A program made the translations under genes and the position numbers. A stretch of 64,000 bases of DNA from Drosophila persimilis (lineage: Eukaryota > Arthropoda > Insecta > Diptera > Drosophilidae): assembly GCF_003286085.1 (NCBI RefSeq), contig NW_020825356.1:620001-684000 (forward strand). The letters are read 5' to 3'. A model generated the notes under the pieces. It had not been told where the DNA came from. It made no database searches and saw only the letters and a program-made list of their open reading frames with translations. Position 1 is the first letter of the stretch, and each line of letters begins with the position of its first letter. Positions 50,405 through 61,499 of this stretch are shown in pieces.

Positions 50405-52181
50405 ATGTTGGAAACCAAGAGCATTAGTGCTTTGGCATTTACTGAGACGCCGCGCAAGCGTAAAAGGGAAACAGGCGGCTGCGTGCCCCTTCCCCAGCCA
50501 CAGCAGCAGCAGCAGCAACCCTTAACCAGTGACGCCAAGGTGCAGCAGGAAGCAGCTGCCGCCGTCACAACGTCATGCTTCACCAACGCTGCCTTCAGTT
50601 CGACGCCTAAGAAGCTGATTGGACGCCGTCGTTTGGCCAAAGAAAACAGCAATCCGTTTCCCTCTTTGGAGTTCAAGTCCATAGCGGATTTGGCACAGCA
50701 GCAGCATCAGCAGCATCAGCAGCATCAGAAGGAGCAGCAGCAAGCACCCACCAATCCCTTCGAGGTGGTGCGGCATCCCTGCAAGAAAAAGAAACGAGAA
50801 ATTGCGTGCTTTGAGAATCCTGGCCTGAATCTGGAACTGCCCGAAAAGCCATTCAATCCGTATGAGGTAGGTCGTCCTTCTACATCCTTCCCATATCTCC
50901 AATCCACTCACACTTACTCCACCTCCTTTACAGGTGATCCGTTGCGTTGCCACGCCCAACAAGGGCTTCGTCAATGCCGCCCTCAATGTCCGTGGCAGCG
51001 ATGCGCCCGCCTCGCGCAATCCCTTCGAGATCCATCGCCAGAGCGAAATCTCCGCTTTGGCCAGCAATCCCGCAGGCGTGGCCAATGCCGCCTTGGCCGA
51101 GGACCCGCTGCCCACTAGCCTGAAGATCGGTCTGCCGTTTGTGCCCAATGTGGGCTGTCGCATCGACTTTCATGGCATGTCCCTGGCCCAATTAACGCCC
51201 AGCAAGCTGCTCGCGGAGAAGCTTGTATTTTCGCCAGTGCCGGGGCCAAAGCGTTCGCTGGGCGCCATTAGCGAGGAGTCATCCACCATGGATATTGGCA
51301 AGGAGCTGGATCGCTACCAATTGGAGCTGGAGAACAGCATCAACGAGGCAAAGCTGCGCAAGAAGGGTCTCCTGGTGGAGTCGGAGGAGACGCAGGAGAC
51401 CTTGACGCAGTTGGTGCAGGAGCGCCAGGAGGGAGTCGAAGTGGAGCGCCATCTTATATGCACCAGAAGGCGCACTCTGACGGAGATTAGCGAACTGCCA
51501 GAGATGGAATCCTCACCAATGGGAGAGCAACTAGAGGACAAGAAAGAGGAGCAGCTTCAGGAGGAACAAGAAGAGGAGCAGGAGCTGCAGCAGCAGGAGG
51601 AGAAGGAAAAGGACCCCGAGCCAGATGCAGTTGAAGGCGATGTAGCCTATGCCTCAGAATCAGACGAGGAGGACTTCAAGGCCCCTGCCCGATTTGTGCG
51701 CGCCTATCGCCCGGCAGCGCAGCTTAAGGCCGCCAGCAAGGAGTCCCTCCAGTCGATTGGCTCCAGCAAATCCGGTAAATCCCTGGACAAACCACCATCC
51801 AGCCATGGAATGAAGAATATGATACGCAAATCGATACGCCGCCTCATGCATCCCATGGAGAGTAGCAGCGCTACGAGCACGAGCACTTCCCCGGAGAAGC
51901 CGCACAACAACATCATGCACACTATTCGTCACAGCCTGCGACGGCGGCCACAGAAGGAGCCGCTGCAGGAGGAGCTACATCCAGCGGATATCTCCATTGT
52001 GGACAGCAGCGAGCGGACAATGAAGCTCAGGTCGAGCATACCACAAACGGAGTACATGACCATCGAGCAGCTGACGAACGAAAAAAAACACACGCTGCGG
52101 AATAGCATTCGTCGATCGACACGGGATGTGCTGCGGCATGTGTTCCACAAGAGTCACGATGCCTATGCCACGGCCAAGTGA
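50405..52181 (+). CDS. Uncharacterised 569-aa protein with repeated NP(F/Y)E motifs
   Basis: Exons 50405-50866 and 50934-52181 join in phase 0 across a 67-bp intron. I do not recognise the family. It starts MLETKSISALAFTETPRKRK, with a basic TPRKRKRE patch. Four related short motifs follow: NPFPSLEF, NPFEVVRH, NPYEVIRC (across the splice) and NPFEIHRQ. A conserved-looking core has VGCRIDFHGMSLAQLTPSKL, FSPVPGPKRSLGAISEESS and ELDRYQLELENSINEAKLRK. Then comes a Glu/Gln-rich stretch (about residues 350-400). The C-terminus has three basic repeats: MIRKSIRRLMHP, TIRHSLRRRP and TLRNSIRRST. The layout suggests a regulatory or scaffold protein with short linear motifs, perhaps nuclear. Function unknown. 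Confidence 0.85.
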
Positions 52182-53356
52182 GGAGGAGATCAACATCAAC
52201 CCAACCAATCACCCAATCAATTTCATTTATTAGCCCTTAAGACCATTGAATTTCTAATTGCACCCAAAGAACGTCATACAAAAAATGCACCCATTTCAAA
52301 AGAAAAATCCATCCAGGATGGATACCAAAGATAAAAGAGGATCGGATCTGTAGTTCTTGGCTGGAGTTTTCTACGCTTCGGCTTCTGTTCGAAGATTTCG
52401 AGTTTAAGAGGTTTTTTTTTTGAGGGAAATGTTTTGGTTATGCAGCAGCGCCCCTCGTTCGGTTTTTGCCCCCACACATTTATGCACTCTTCATGCTTCA
52501 TGTTTCTCTTTGAATGTACTTTTAAGGTTTTATTGCACGTTTATTTATATATGTTTACTATATTGTATTTGTATTTGTATTTTTATGAAACTTTTATATA
52601 TGTATAACATTTGTTTTTTTACATAAACCTCATGCTATTTGCAAACTGTGATTGTTCTAACATACTCTATCGAAAAATGGACAAAAAAAAAAAGAATGGG
52701 CATACGAATTTCCTGGCATGCGGCAGTGCCTCTCGGTTGTTGGATGGAGAATCTTCTGCAACATTCTTCTGAATACTATTTAGGGATTTAATTTCGAAAT
52801 CTCCAAAGCACACACACATACGGTTTCCCTTACTCCCTCTGATGAGGAGATTTCTACGAAAGGTCCCTATGTTTATCCATTTGCAAAATAGTAAGCCTTT
52901 GAAATAGAACCACATTCATCTGGGAATACTTTCGTCTGAGCTTTTGCCAGCTACTAAACTACTACATTATATTCTTATATTTAGGGAAACATTACTATAA
53001 ACTTAGTGAAGGTTATTATCAAGAGAAGAACAACCTAAATGATACCTACAAGAGATAGTATCTGTTGGTAGAGATCGGGCAGGGTCTGGAGTTTTAGCAT
53101 GCTTTAAGGTTCGAAAGTAAGAAGGAATGTAAATGGGGAGGAGATTGTATGTACAGAGTACCTATCGGAAAGGGGGCTTGAAGGAAGTAAGGAAAAACTA
53201 CATCCAAGAGAAACATAACTTTTCCAAGACCTTCAATTAGTGAATACTCTGCGGATGGGATCCTTCTACGAATCTAAAGATATTTACGATCATTGAGAGG
53301 CTACGGTCATTTTAAAAGTATATTCCATATTTCGGGGGATTCGGTGTTTCCTTGAT
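52182..53356. other. 3' flanks between convergent genes
   Basis: AT-rich sequence, with probable poly(A) signals for the plus gene among TATTTGTATTTG runs near 52563-52583. No ORF with coding character. Confidence 0.5.
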
Positions 53357-55144
53357 TTACTTATAGACGGTTTGGAGGAGTGGACGACGACGCTGTTCCA
53401 GCGGCTTGAAGGCATGCTGGTAGACGCTGGCCAGGCGCCAATGCTCCGGATAGCCACCCTGGCCGGCGCCACCGCCCTGACTGCGGAACGGCGGCACCAG
53501 TGTGTCGATGTCGTAGTTTTTCTTGGCGTACGGTTGCCGGGGTCGTGGCACCACCAGCACCCGCCCGCCCCCAGAGCAGCCCGTGTCCATGCCCATGAAA
53601 TCGCCGGAGGCATTGTGCTTGGCCACGCCCGCCCGGAAGGCGGCCTTGCTGGTGAGACAGTGACCATGTCCATGACCATGCCCATGCCCAAAGGCGGGCG
53701 GACAGCAGCGCGGGGCCGGGGCAGGGCCAACCTTGTGGCAGAGTCGACGGGCGGGGCGTCGGAGGACCGTGTCCCGCTTGCAGGAGGGTCCGGCCGGGCG
53801 GCAGCCATGCTCCATGTGCACGCCGCCCGGGCCATTGCCCTCGCAGCTGGACTCGGGGCCCAGATACTTCTCGCGCAGCGCCTGGTACGCCTTATCGCCC
53901 AGCAGGGGCGACGACTGGTACTGCTTGGCCAGGCGATTGGGGGGCATGCCCCCACGGGTGCCTCCTCCGCCGCCGCCACTGCCGCTGGAGAGTTCCGCCA
54001 GGTTGCAGAAACTGACGCCGGCACCGGGGCCGCGGCGACAGTGGGAGGCGGCACTTGAGTCCCGGGAGACGCTGCGTGCCCGATCCCTCGGGGGAGGGGA
54101 GTAGTCGCAAGCGCAGGGATCCTCGCGATCGATAGCCCTGCCACCAAAGTCCGTCTTTCGACGCAGTATATCCTTGTCGAAAAAGTCAGCCTCGCCCAAA
54201 GTGTTGGTGAAGACTCCGGCGGAGCGCCCTAGATCGGCGGCATTGTCCTCCCGTGGCGTCCGCACGCAGGTAAAGACCGCCGGGCCCGCCGAGTCGCTGG
54301 AGCCATCGATGTGCCGGGCCAGACGCGGCTCGTCCGTGGCATTGGCCGGCTTGAAGTCCCAGCAGATGGCCAGATCCATGGGTCCCATTTTCTTGGCCGG
54401 AGCCGAGCCCACGCCACGGAATGTGTCACCGCCAAAGGCCTTGGGCACCACACCACCGCCCGTTTTCGGGCGGAACACCTTCATCTTGGTGCAGTGCGTC
54501 GGACCGGCATTGTGCGTCTTAACGCCCACGCCCGTGGCAATGGGATCGATCTCCAGCGAGAGTCCGGCATGTCCGCCCGAGATCTGAGCCTTGCGGAACG
54601 CCAGATCCGCCACACAGTCAGGCAGTGGCTGGTGGTCGAGGTTGTCCTGGTGCATGCGCTTCGCCAGCTCGAAGTTCGCATAGGCCGGCACCACCGGCGA
54701 TGGGCAGCGCTCGTTGGGCTTCTCGGTGATCGAGTGTAGCGGCATCTTTCTGATCAGGTCCGGATCGGTATCGTATGTATGCCTCTGGGTCTGGGCCACT
54801 GGCAATGAGATCAGATCCTTTCCCGGCACGAAATCAGTTTCGAATCCCGTGTCAAATCCTCCGTTCAGGTCGCTGCTCCGTTCGAGATTGTCCGTGTAGC
54901 GGGACTGTGCCGCTGCCAGCGCAGGAAACTGTCGCCCCGTTGCGGAGGTCACCCGATCCCGGTACTTGATCGGTTGCGTCTCCTCCCTGTCCAGATAGAG
55001 ACGACTCAGTGGCTCATTGTTGTCCCTTGCGAAGGAGGCCCGCTTCTGGTCGAGCAGCAGCTGGTGCGAGGGCAGACGGTACTCCGGCTCGGTTAGATCT
55101 CCGGGCGTATAGGACAGATCCGGCAATCCGGCTGCTTGCGACAT
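53357..55144 (-). CDS. Uncharacterised single-exon 595-aa protein
   Basis: The ORF is intact, begins MSQAAGLPDLSYTPGDLTEP in good context (AACCATGTCG) and ends LLQTVYK. It has no signal peptide and no transmembrane segment. The first half is polar with Pro/Asp turns and motifs such as TGFETDFVPGKDLISLP and MGPMDLAICWDFKPA. The second half is rich in Gly, Arg, Cys and Pro (SSGSGGGGGGTRGG, GHGHGHGHGH, CKRDTVLRRPARR). It is strongly GC-biased against the surrounding AT-rich flanks, as is usual for coding exons here. I do not recognise the family. The repeated Pro/Gly-rich, Cys/Arg-rich style recalls sperm or ciliary structural proteins, but this is only an impression. Confidence 0.8.
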   Translation of the reverse strand: MSQAAGLPDLSYTPGDLTEPEYRLPSHQLLLDQKRASFARDNNEPLSRLYLDREETQPIKYRDRVTSATGRQFPALAAAQSRYTDNLERSSDLNGGFDTGFETDFVPGKDLISLPVAQTQRHTYDTDPDLIRKMPLHSITEKPNERCPSPVVPAYANFELAKRMHQDNLDHQPLPDCVADLAFRKAQISGGHAGLSLEIDPIATGVGVKTHNAGPTHCTKMKVFRPKTGGGVVPKAFGGDTFRGVGSAPAKKMGPMDLAICWDFKPANATDEPRLARHIDGSSDSAGPAVFTCVRTPREDNAADLGRSAGVFTNTLGEADFFDKDILRRKTDFGGRAIDREDPCACDYSPPPRDRARSVSRDSSAASHCRRGPGAGVSFCNLAELSSGSGGGGGGTRGGMPPNRLAKQYQSSPLLGDKAYQALREKYLGPESSCEGNGPGGVHMEHGCRPAGPSCKRDTVLRRPARRLCHKVGPAPAPRCCPPAFGHGHGHGHGHCLTSKAAFRAGVAKHNASGDFMGMDTGCSGGGRVLVVPRPRQPYAKKNYDIDTLVPPFRSQGGGAGQGGYPEHWRLASVYQHAFKPLEQRRRPLLQTVYK

Positions 55145-55927
55145 GGTTGGGGTGGGTTGGGGTTGATTGGGGTTTCAGGTTCACTTTTTGTGTATTCAAA
55201 CGAGATGAAGAGATGAAGATGGAGATGCAGATGCAGATGCAGATGAGATATATACAATGGTTATGATTGGATGATAAGCATGGATACAAGTGCGGGGAAA
55301 GGTGGATTAGATTGGGGATACCTGGTAAGCTTCTCTTTTGGCATACAAAATTCACTTAGCTGTCTTTAAGATGAGGCTAAGATGCTTTACTGAATATGGT
55401 ACGGCATATATCTGTCTTGTAAACGGGGACAATGGAAGAGCCAACGAAGTCTAACGAAGAGAATTAGAGTGTAATTTTAAGGTTTAAGTTTCCTAGAAAC
55501 ATTAGAGCTTTACACGATATGGGGTTCCATTTTAGATCGATTTTTATGAAGATAATGCGAAAATGCAGCCAAAAGAATGGTGGGTTAAGTATTTAGCGAG
55601 TATAGCAAATGCTAGAGGAGAAGCCAGAAGGAGGATCCCATAAGGAAGGAGTATGGAAATGCAGGATGAGTCTTCAAATGAGAAGCAGTGTGCAGATGAG
55701 GATGGTGATGCGTAAGGAGTATGCATATGAGGATGATCTCGCAGATCCTTCAGCAAAAGAGTAGTGCATGTGCTTCAATAGATGCCTGGATTTATTGGTT
55801 ATTGAAAGTACATATTGTGCCTGGAATTGATGACTCAGAATGAGTGGAATTTGCCTGGTTTATGGATCTGCGTCTTTTTCTTCTGTATCTGCTTCTGGGT
55901 TTCGGTCTCTGCTCCCCCTTTGGGCAC
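55145..55927. other. Spacer between two minus-strand genes
   Basis: It contains a GATGCA/GATGAA tandem (about 55204-55240). No ORF of coding character. Confidence 0.5.
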
Positions 55928-56630
55928 CTATCGGGACTCATGATTCACGGCGAAAGCAGTGATGGGCCGCTTGCGGTGTCTTTCCACCTTGACGCAGGTT
56001 ATTCGAGACTTGCCCGGCATGGTAATCGTTCTGCAGCTCTAAAGTGCAGAGGTGCAGGATGCAGGATGGAGGATGCACTTGTCGTGGCAGGATGGAGATA
56101 TGTATAGAGCGTAAAGACTCACCTTGACTTCACAACTGGCCCGCTTGCAGCTGACACTCCGCTGATGGAGATCCTTGATCTTCTGGATGCCCTCGCACTT
56201 GGGCATGCACTTAGGTCGCGCCCAATACGGATCCCCGACAACGCCCAGTGTCATCCGTTTGTCGCAGGCCAAGGCCCGGCGGTTCTGCAGCTGGCAGTTG
56301 CACAGATCTCGCGGAAAGTCACGGAACTTGTAGCGTCCGCTCAGACAGGCATCGTAGTGGCAGCAAAAGCTGCGGGTGATCTTCAGCGGTAGCTCGTATG
56401 TCCCACGGAAGCGTCCAAAGGAGTTTCCGTCCCTGTGGAGGAAAGTATGTGTGTCATGAGGCATAGGGTGTCCTCTGTATCCGTTCGACTCACCTACGGG
56501 CCGTGGGCAGCAGGTGACCGTTATTGGCTACTATGGGCGTGGCTTTCTTCAATAGTAACCTAGGTCGTGGCGGTGCAAAGCGTGGATACTCCCAATTGCA
56601 GAGTCCTGGCGCCTGGAAGCGGTCCTCGAA
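55928..56630 (-). CDS. Cys-rich uncharacterised protein, last three exons (5' end not found)
   Basis: Three exons with good splice sites and matching phases: 56494-56630, 56123-56432 and 55928-56038, coding about 186 residues. The visible protein starts FEDRFQAPGLCNWEYPRFAP, continues through GNSFGRFRGTYELPLKITRS, FCCHYDACLSGRYKFRDFPR, CNCQLQNRRALACDK and CMPKCEGIQKIKDL, and ends TCVKVERHRKRPITAFAVNH plus Glu-Ser-Arg. The many Cys and basic residues and the lack of a hydrophobic segment resemble small testis-type structural proteins. The acceptor at 56631 (CCATACAG) shows that at least one more exon lies upstream, but I could not identify a start exon between 56631 and 60992. No family recognised. 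Confidence 0.7.
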
Positions 56631-59600
56631 CTGTATGGGAGAGGAAGGACGAGGACGAGGACTCGATCAACACCTGTTACGAAAACCCTCCACCCTCCAC
56701 CCTCCACCGTCTATCGTCGGATGCAAGTAATTCCCTTATTTATGGGCGCTGCGCAAGCAAACCAATTGATACTTACATACATATACAAAATAATAATAAT
56801 AAAAAACACAAGCCAACCCCCATGGAGGGAGAACAACCCCCCCTGGCGGAATGGTCGGAATGGGCGGGCAATTACACGGCGTAATCTCTGTTGCTGGAAC
56901 ATGTGTAAAAAGGCATTTGGTCTAATTCCACTTAATGCCAATGTTTGTGTTTGCCTTTTGAAAGTCAGGCAGACAGGCAGCCAGGCAGCCAGGCAGGAGC
57001 CGGAGCCGGAGCCGAGTCCAGAGGTCTGCTCTGGTGGGGGGCGGAGGGAGGTTTAAAAAACGGACAGACTTCAAACTGATCCTTAAATGAGCCTGCCTCA
57101 GACCTGGTCTTAAGCTTGAGGAATCATTTATCAGAAGTTTTTAAGCAGATGCCAGCAGCTGGTTGAAAAGCCGGAAAACAGGCAGGAACTCAATCGACAG
57201 GAACCTGTTTGGGCGAAGGAAAAGGCGGGGCTTTTGAATCTAGAAATGGATATGAGATGTGGTATGGTATGGGATGGTATGGGAGATCCTCCAGCCGAGT
57301 CCTCCCAAGAATTAGGAAAAGAAAATGACTTTGGGATAAGATTCTACGGCAGCTTGATAGAGCAGAAGCTCCACTGGAAACCCTCTGAGAATTGGGATGG
57401 GAACTGGTACTGTTAGTAGAAATGGATATACATAGCATGAAATGAAGTATCACTACTCCATTTACAGATGATTTCTGGTCTAAGACACCATCGTGCTACC
57501 TCGAACTGCCGCTGCCAAATGGGAACTGGAATCATAAAGAGCTGCTGTCCGAAGTCTGGTCTTCCCACGCTTCCGGATTTCAATTAACAAATGCAAATGC
57601 CGTAACCGCCAGTAATACGATACCAGGGCCCTGCAACTTGTCAACACTTGACTAAGACCTTGATTGATGCGATTGTGGGTGGGGTTTGGCGGGGTGTCGG
57701 GCGGGGCACGCGTCTTGGACGTGTCCACGTGTGCCACAATGCGGCAACTGTAATTAAATTTGTACGGCAATTACACAAGAATGCGACGAGGGGCCACAAA
57801 GAGGCCAAGGGATGTGCCCAGAGAGAGGCCATGAAGAGTGTTGGTGTGGGTGTGAGGAATCCCCTGGATGGTTACCATGGATGGCCCCGATGAATGGAAT
57901 GGAATGGAATGGATGCACTTGCCAAGCGTGAAATACAAATTGATTTTAAACTCAATTAGTAACAAAAGTTTTGTAGGCGTTTAAACGACACCAACTACAA
58001 TGAGGATTACAGGACACCCAGACAGATGAAAGAATGAGGCATCGATGGTATGGATGGGATGGCATGGGTTCGGATTGGGCCTGGAGAAGGGCAGGCAAAT
58101 AGATAGTTGAATGGATGCCTGGGTTATCCACCCCATACCATCTATATCCTTCACACTGCACTGTACTGTTCTGTTCCTCTGGCGTTCCTCTTGTGTTGTA
58201 TTCTGTTCTGTCTGTGCGCGTCACCCCTTGGTGATGATTTTTATGGCAACCCTCTGGGGTGCAATTTATCACATGGTCTTTTGTGTCAGAGCCAGAGAGA
58301 GGATTAGATAGTCAGAAAGCTACCAGAGCACACGTGCACTCGTCCACGGGATGGATATGCAGGCGGGCGGGCGGGCGGTTGGTCGGTCAGCACTTGTAAC
58401 ACTCCACTCACTTGTGTACACGCCTCCACCTCCCACCGTACTCCCGTACTCCTTCCTGTGGCAGGACAAACACTTAAGCTAATTTCACGCTATGCTGCTA
58501 CCGATTGCCGTTGGATTGCTGCTGGACCAGGTCCAGTCCACGGGTCCAATCAATTGCCGCCCTCAGTTGCTTTGAGCCTCAAACAGCTGTCAATTTGTGC
58601 GCCTTTTTGCAATTGAAATGTCATTAAGCGTGTCCGAGGGAGCTGCAAGATTTCTCTGGAGTTGCCTGGACCTCTGGATCCACCAGAAAAAAATACACCA
58701 AGGAAGAGCGAAAATTCCTTCACCTTTTCGCGCTTAACCGTTACGATAGTATGTACATACGAGTATATCAAAATAACTGTAAATAACTGCAGTTGCGTGG
58801 CAATACTGACTGACATAAGGCGCCCCAGGGGCAGGGGGCGACGCTCCGAGCCTGGATCCAAAAACAAACCAACAACAACAACAACAAAAACAACGGATTG
58901 GTAACCAATCCCGTTACCAAGTAAATAAACTTTAACTGTCGCTATTTGCAACTTTGGGAAAACATCGGAATTGGGATCTGGAACGGCATCGGGAACGAGA
59001 ACGAGCACGGTAGCGGGCATGGGAACGGGGACGGGGACGGGAACGAAGAGAATAACAATGGATATGGAAATGGCAACGGTAAATAGTTACGGGATGCGTA
59101 CCGTCACTCAAGTATAAAAAGCCCGCAGAGACAGTCGACAAAATGTGGCGAAAAGGGGAACCCAAGGAAGGATTCGCATGAAAAGGTACTCGTACGAAGG
59201 TAAAGATTTCTCAATAAAGATTCCTATGATAAGCATTGATCATTAAAGACCACTCTTTAAAGATTTCTCATTAAAATTCCGATCCCTTTTTTAATGATTT
59301 CTAACGAAAATTTCTTCAAACGGCTTTCCTCTCAAAATCTCTATAAACATTCGAACTAATTTCATAAATTGATTTTTTTGAGCAGTAGGGAAAGGAATAG
59401 CTTTGGGAATATTTAAGCTTTTAATGGCCCTAGTCTAGAATCTTTATGACTACTGTATACTCATACCATGTCCTTCAAATTTGTCAAATCAATCATGAGA
59501 TAACGAGTTTGATACTTTTTGACTGAAACCGATTGGATTTTCTTAAGAAACACAATATATGTACATATTAATGTTCGTATTACATATCTAGGGCCCCTGG

Positions 59601-60992
59601 AACGAATTTTTGAAAATACCTTTCTGATGTCTAAAATAGCTTAATAATCGTGCGATGGGGGGAGAACCCACAGGAATCCAAAGTATTTCTCAAGAACTGT
59701 TTTAATATGTACAGTTATATGATTGAAAATTCAACTAAATAATATTTATTGTACATAATATTAATCTATTCGTATAATGTTTTAATACGGTATGTCTATA
59801 ATATTAAATTTACCAACAAGTAAAATCCCTTCCCGTTTCGTTTGATGAATGAATTTTTAGACCATTCACGAGATAAGAGGTTGATTTTTGACTAATTTGT
59901 CGCCTGGCTGGTATTATTAGCTTGCACCTAACCTATTCCTCTCCTCCCACACCGTCTACAAATGGCACTCAAAGAGATGCAGACAGAGAGAGAGAGAAAG
60001 ACATGGAGTGCGCGGGTGGCAGACTAACGGAATGTCTGCCAAATGGCGACTCGCGCTCTCTTTTGGTCAGTGAGACGCAAAGCGAGACAGAGAGAGAGAG
60101 AGAGAGAGGGAGCGTGCCCACGCCATTGATTTTGCTACCTTTGGCTGGCAGAATTATTATTTCGACTATTATTATGGCAACCGGTTGCCACGCCCTCCCG
60201 CTGACATGGCACTTGGGCTGTAAATTAGGCCGCTGCCTGGAGAAATGTGACAGTAGTGGACCAGCTCTCGCTAGCTGTCTGTCCCTCTCTCTTTCAGTAA
60301 CAGCAAGGATAACAGCATCCCCATACAGGGTGCTCAATCTGATGGAGCCCACTCACCTGATTAGCACTGAAATGAAAGGCCATTGTCAGGCCGGAAACGA
60401 ATTGATTTTGGAATTTTAAAATTGGAATTAAAAAAATACCATCAACATATTGACAATTCTGTGAAGGGTGACCCTGTTTTCCTTTGGCGCCAGCTATGGG
60501 GCGTGGCTTCCAAAGGACACGCCTAGAGCGTGGAGTGGGGGAGTGGGGGAGTGTGGAGTGTGGAGTGCTGGCATCAGGTCGCATCTGGCACTTCAACGGA
60601 AAACGGCAAAGCAAATGGAAAACTTTGCAACGGCAGCTGTGCCCCAACCAAATGGAATGAGCGCAAATTGGGGCGCGCAAGGAATGAAAGAGCTGTGTGC
60701 ATACACATGTATCTCATTTTTCGGTATACTATACTATATTTATAACTTTAATGCTTGACTGGGATAAACAAATATCACGACTTAGAAGCTAGTCAAAAAA
60801 ATTATGTTTTTTTTTGCGATTATTTCTAGAATAAAGATACTCTTGTGGATTATGAATACAGGAGATGGGGTGATATGGGGGGATATGGGGGACTCGATTC
60901 GATTCGATTCGATTTGCGTCCTATGGCGGAGCAAAGAACATGGCCTCACTGAAGCTGCAGCTGGTGTTGATGCTAGAGGCGCTACCACTATC
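56631..60992. other. Long gene-poor stretch
   Basis: No gene I can support. It must contain the 5' exon or exons of the Cys-rich gene. It holds tandem GGCAGCCA and GGAGCC units (56970-57020), GGAAT runs (57895-57912), GGGAACG-type units (58987-59046), GA runs (59984-59998, 60089-60108) and a TATA-box-like TATAAAAAG at 59113-59121 (+). (GATTC)n lies at 60893-60916. Confidence 0.5.
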
Positions 60993-61499
60993 TCAGGGGG
61001 TCTCCAGGACGTGATTCAAGTACGCAATGTAGCAGATGGCCAACTTGAGGATCTCGATCTTGGAGAGCTTCTTGTCTGGCGGCAGGGTGGGCAGCAGCTT
61101 CCTCAGCTCAGCAAAGGACACATTGAAGGCCTCCACGCGGATACGCTCCCGTGTGGCATGTGCCGTGCGGTACTTGAGTGTGGCCCGTCGCCGGCGACGT
61201 CGCTCCTCGCGTGACAATCCCACCAGCTCTGTGGGATCGAGGTGGGCAATCGGTGTGGTCCGGCGACGTGGCGCTGGTGTCGGTGGCGGCGGCGGTGCCG
61301 GCTGGGCGGCCGTCTCACAGGCCATGCGCGCCTGGAAGCGCTTCTCAATGTCCAGCGTGGTGCTGGCCGCATAGTCCTCGTTCAACAGGCCGGCATTGTT
61401 GGCGGGGGCCAACATCTCGTCATCCTCCTGCATATAGTAGCGACTCAGGGAGATGCTCTGCGGCGGTCCCTCTGCCATATGCGTCATGTCGTAGACCAT
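60993..61499 (-). CDS. HLH4C: NHLH1/2-type basic helix-loop-helix transcription factor
   Basis: This is a neural-type nuclear DNA-binding factor of the NHLH/HEN family that binds E-boxes as a dimer. The single coding exon gives 168 aa, starting [12 protein letters not shown] splice acceptor (TTATTCCTGCAG) lies at 61534, leaving 34 nt of 5'UTR in this exon. The bHLH domain is at the C-terminus: basic region [20 protein letters not shown], helix 1 and loop [16 protein letters not shown], helix 2 [19 protein letters not shown]. It is preceded by the family phrase [17 protein letters not shown], and the domain is almost identical to vertebrate NHLH1/2. The N-terminus has a Pro-rich stretch ([12 protein letters not shown]). 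An in-frame ATG at 61553 lies upstream of the acceptor and is not preferred. Confidence 0.93.
   Translation of the reverse strand: MVYDMTHMAEGPPQSISLSRYYMQEDDEMLAPANNAGLLNEDYAASTTLDIEKRFQARMACETAAQPAPPPPPTPAPRRRTTPIAHLDPTELVGLSREERRRRRRATLKYRTAHATRERIRVEAFNVSFAELRKLLPTLPPDKKLSKIEILKLAICYIAYLNHVLETP

Noticed and set aside
59922-60419. 165-codon plus-strand ORF
   Set aside because: Composition is driven by GA microsatellites (RERERERG-type runs), with no conserved-looking motifs.
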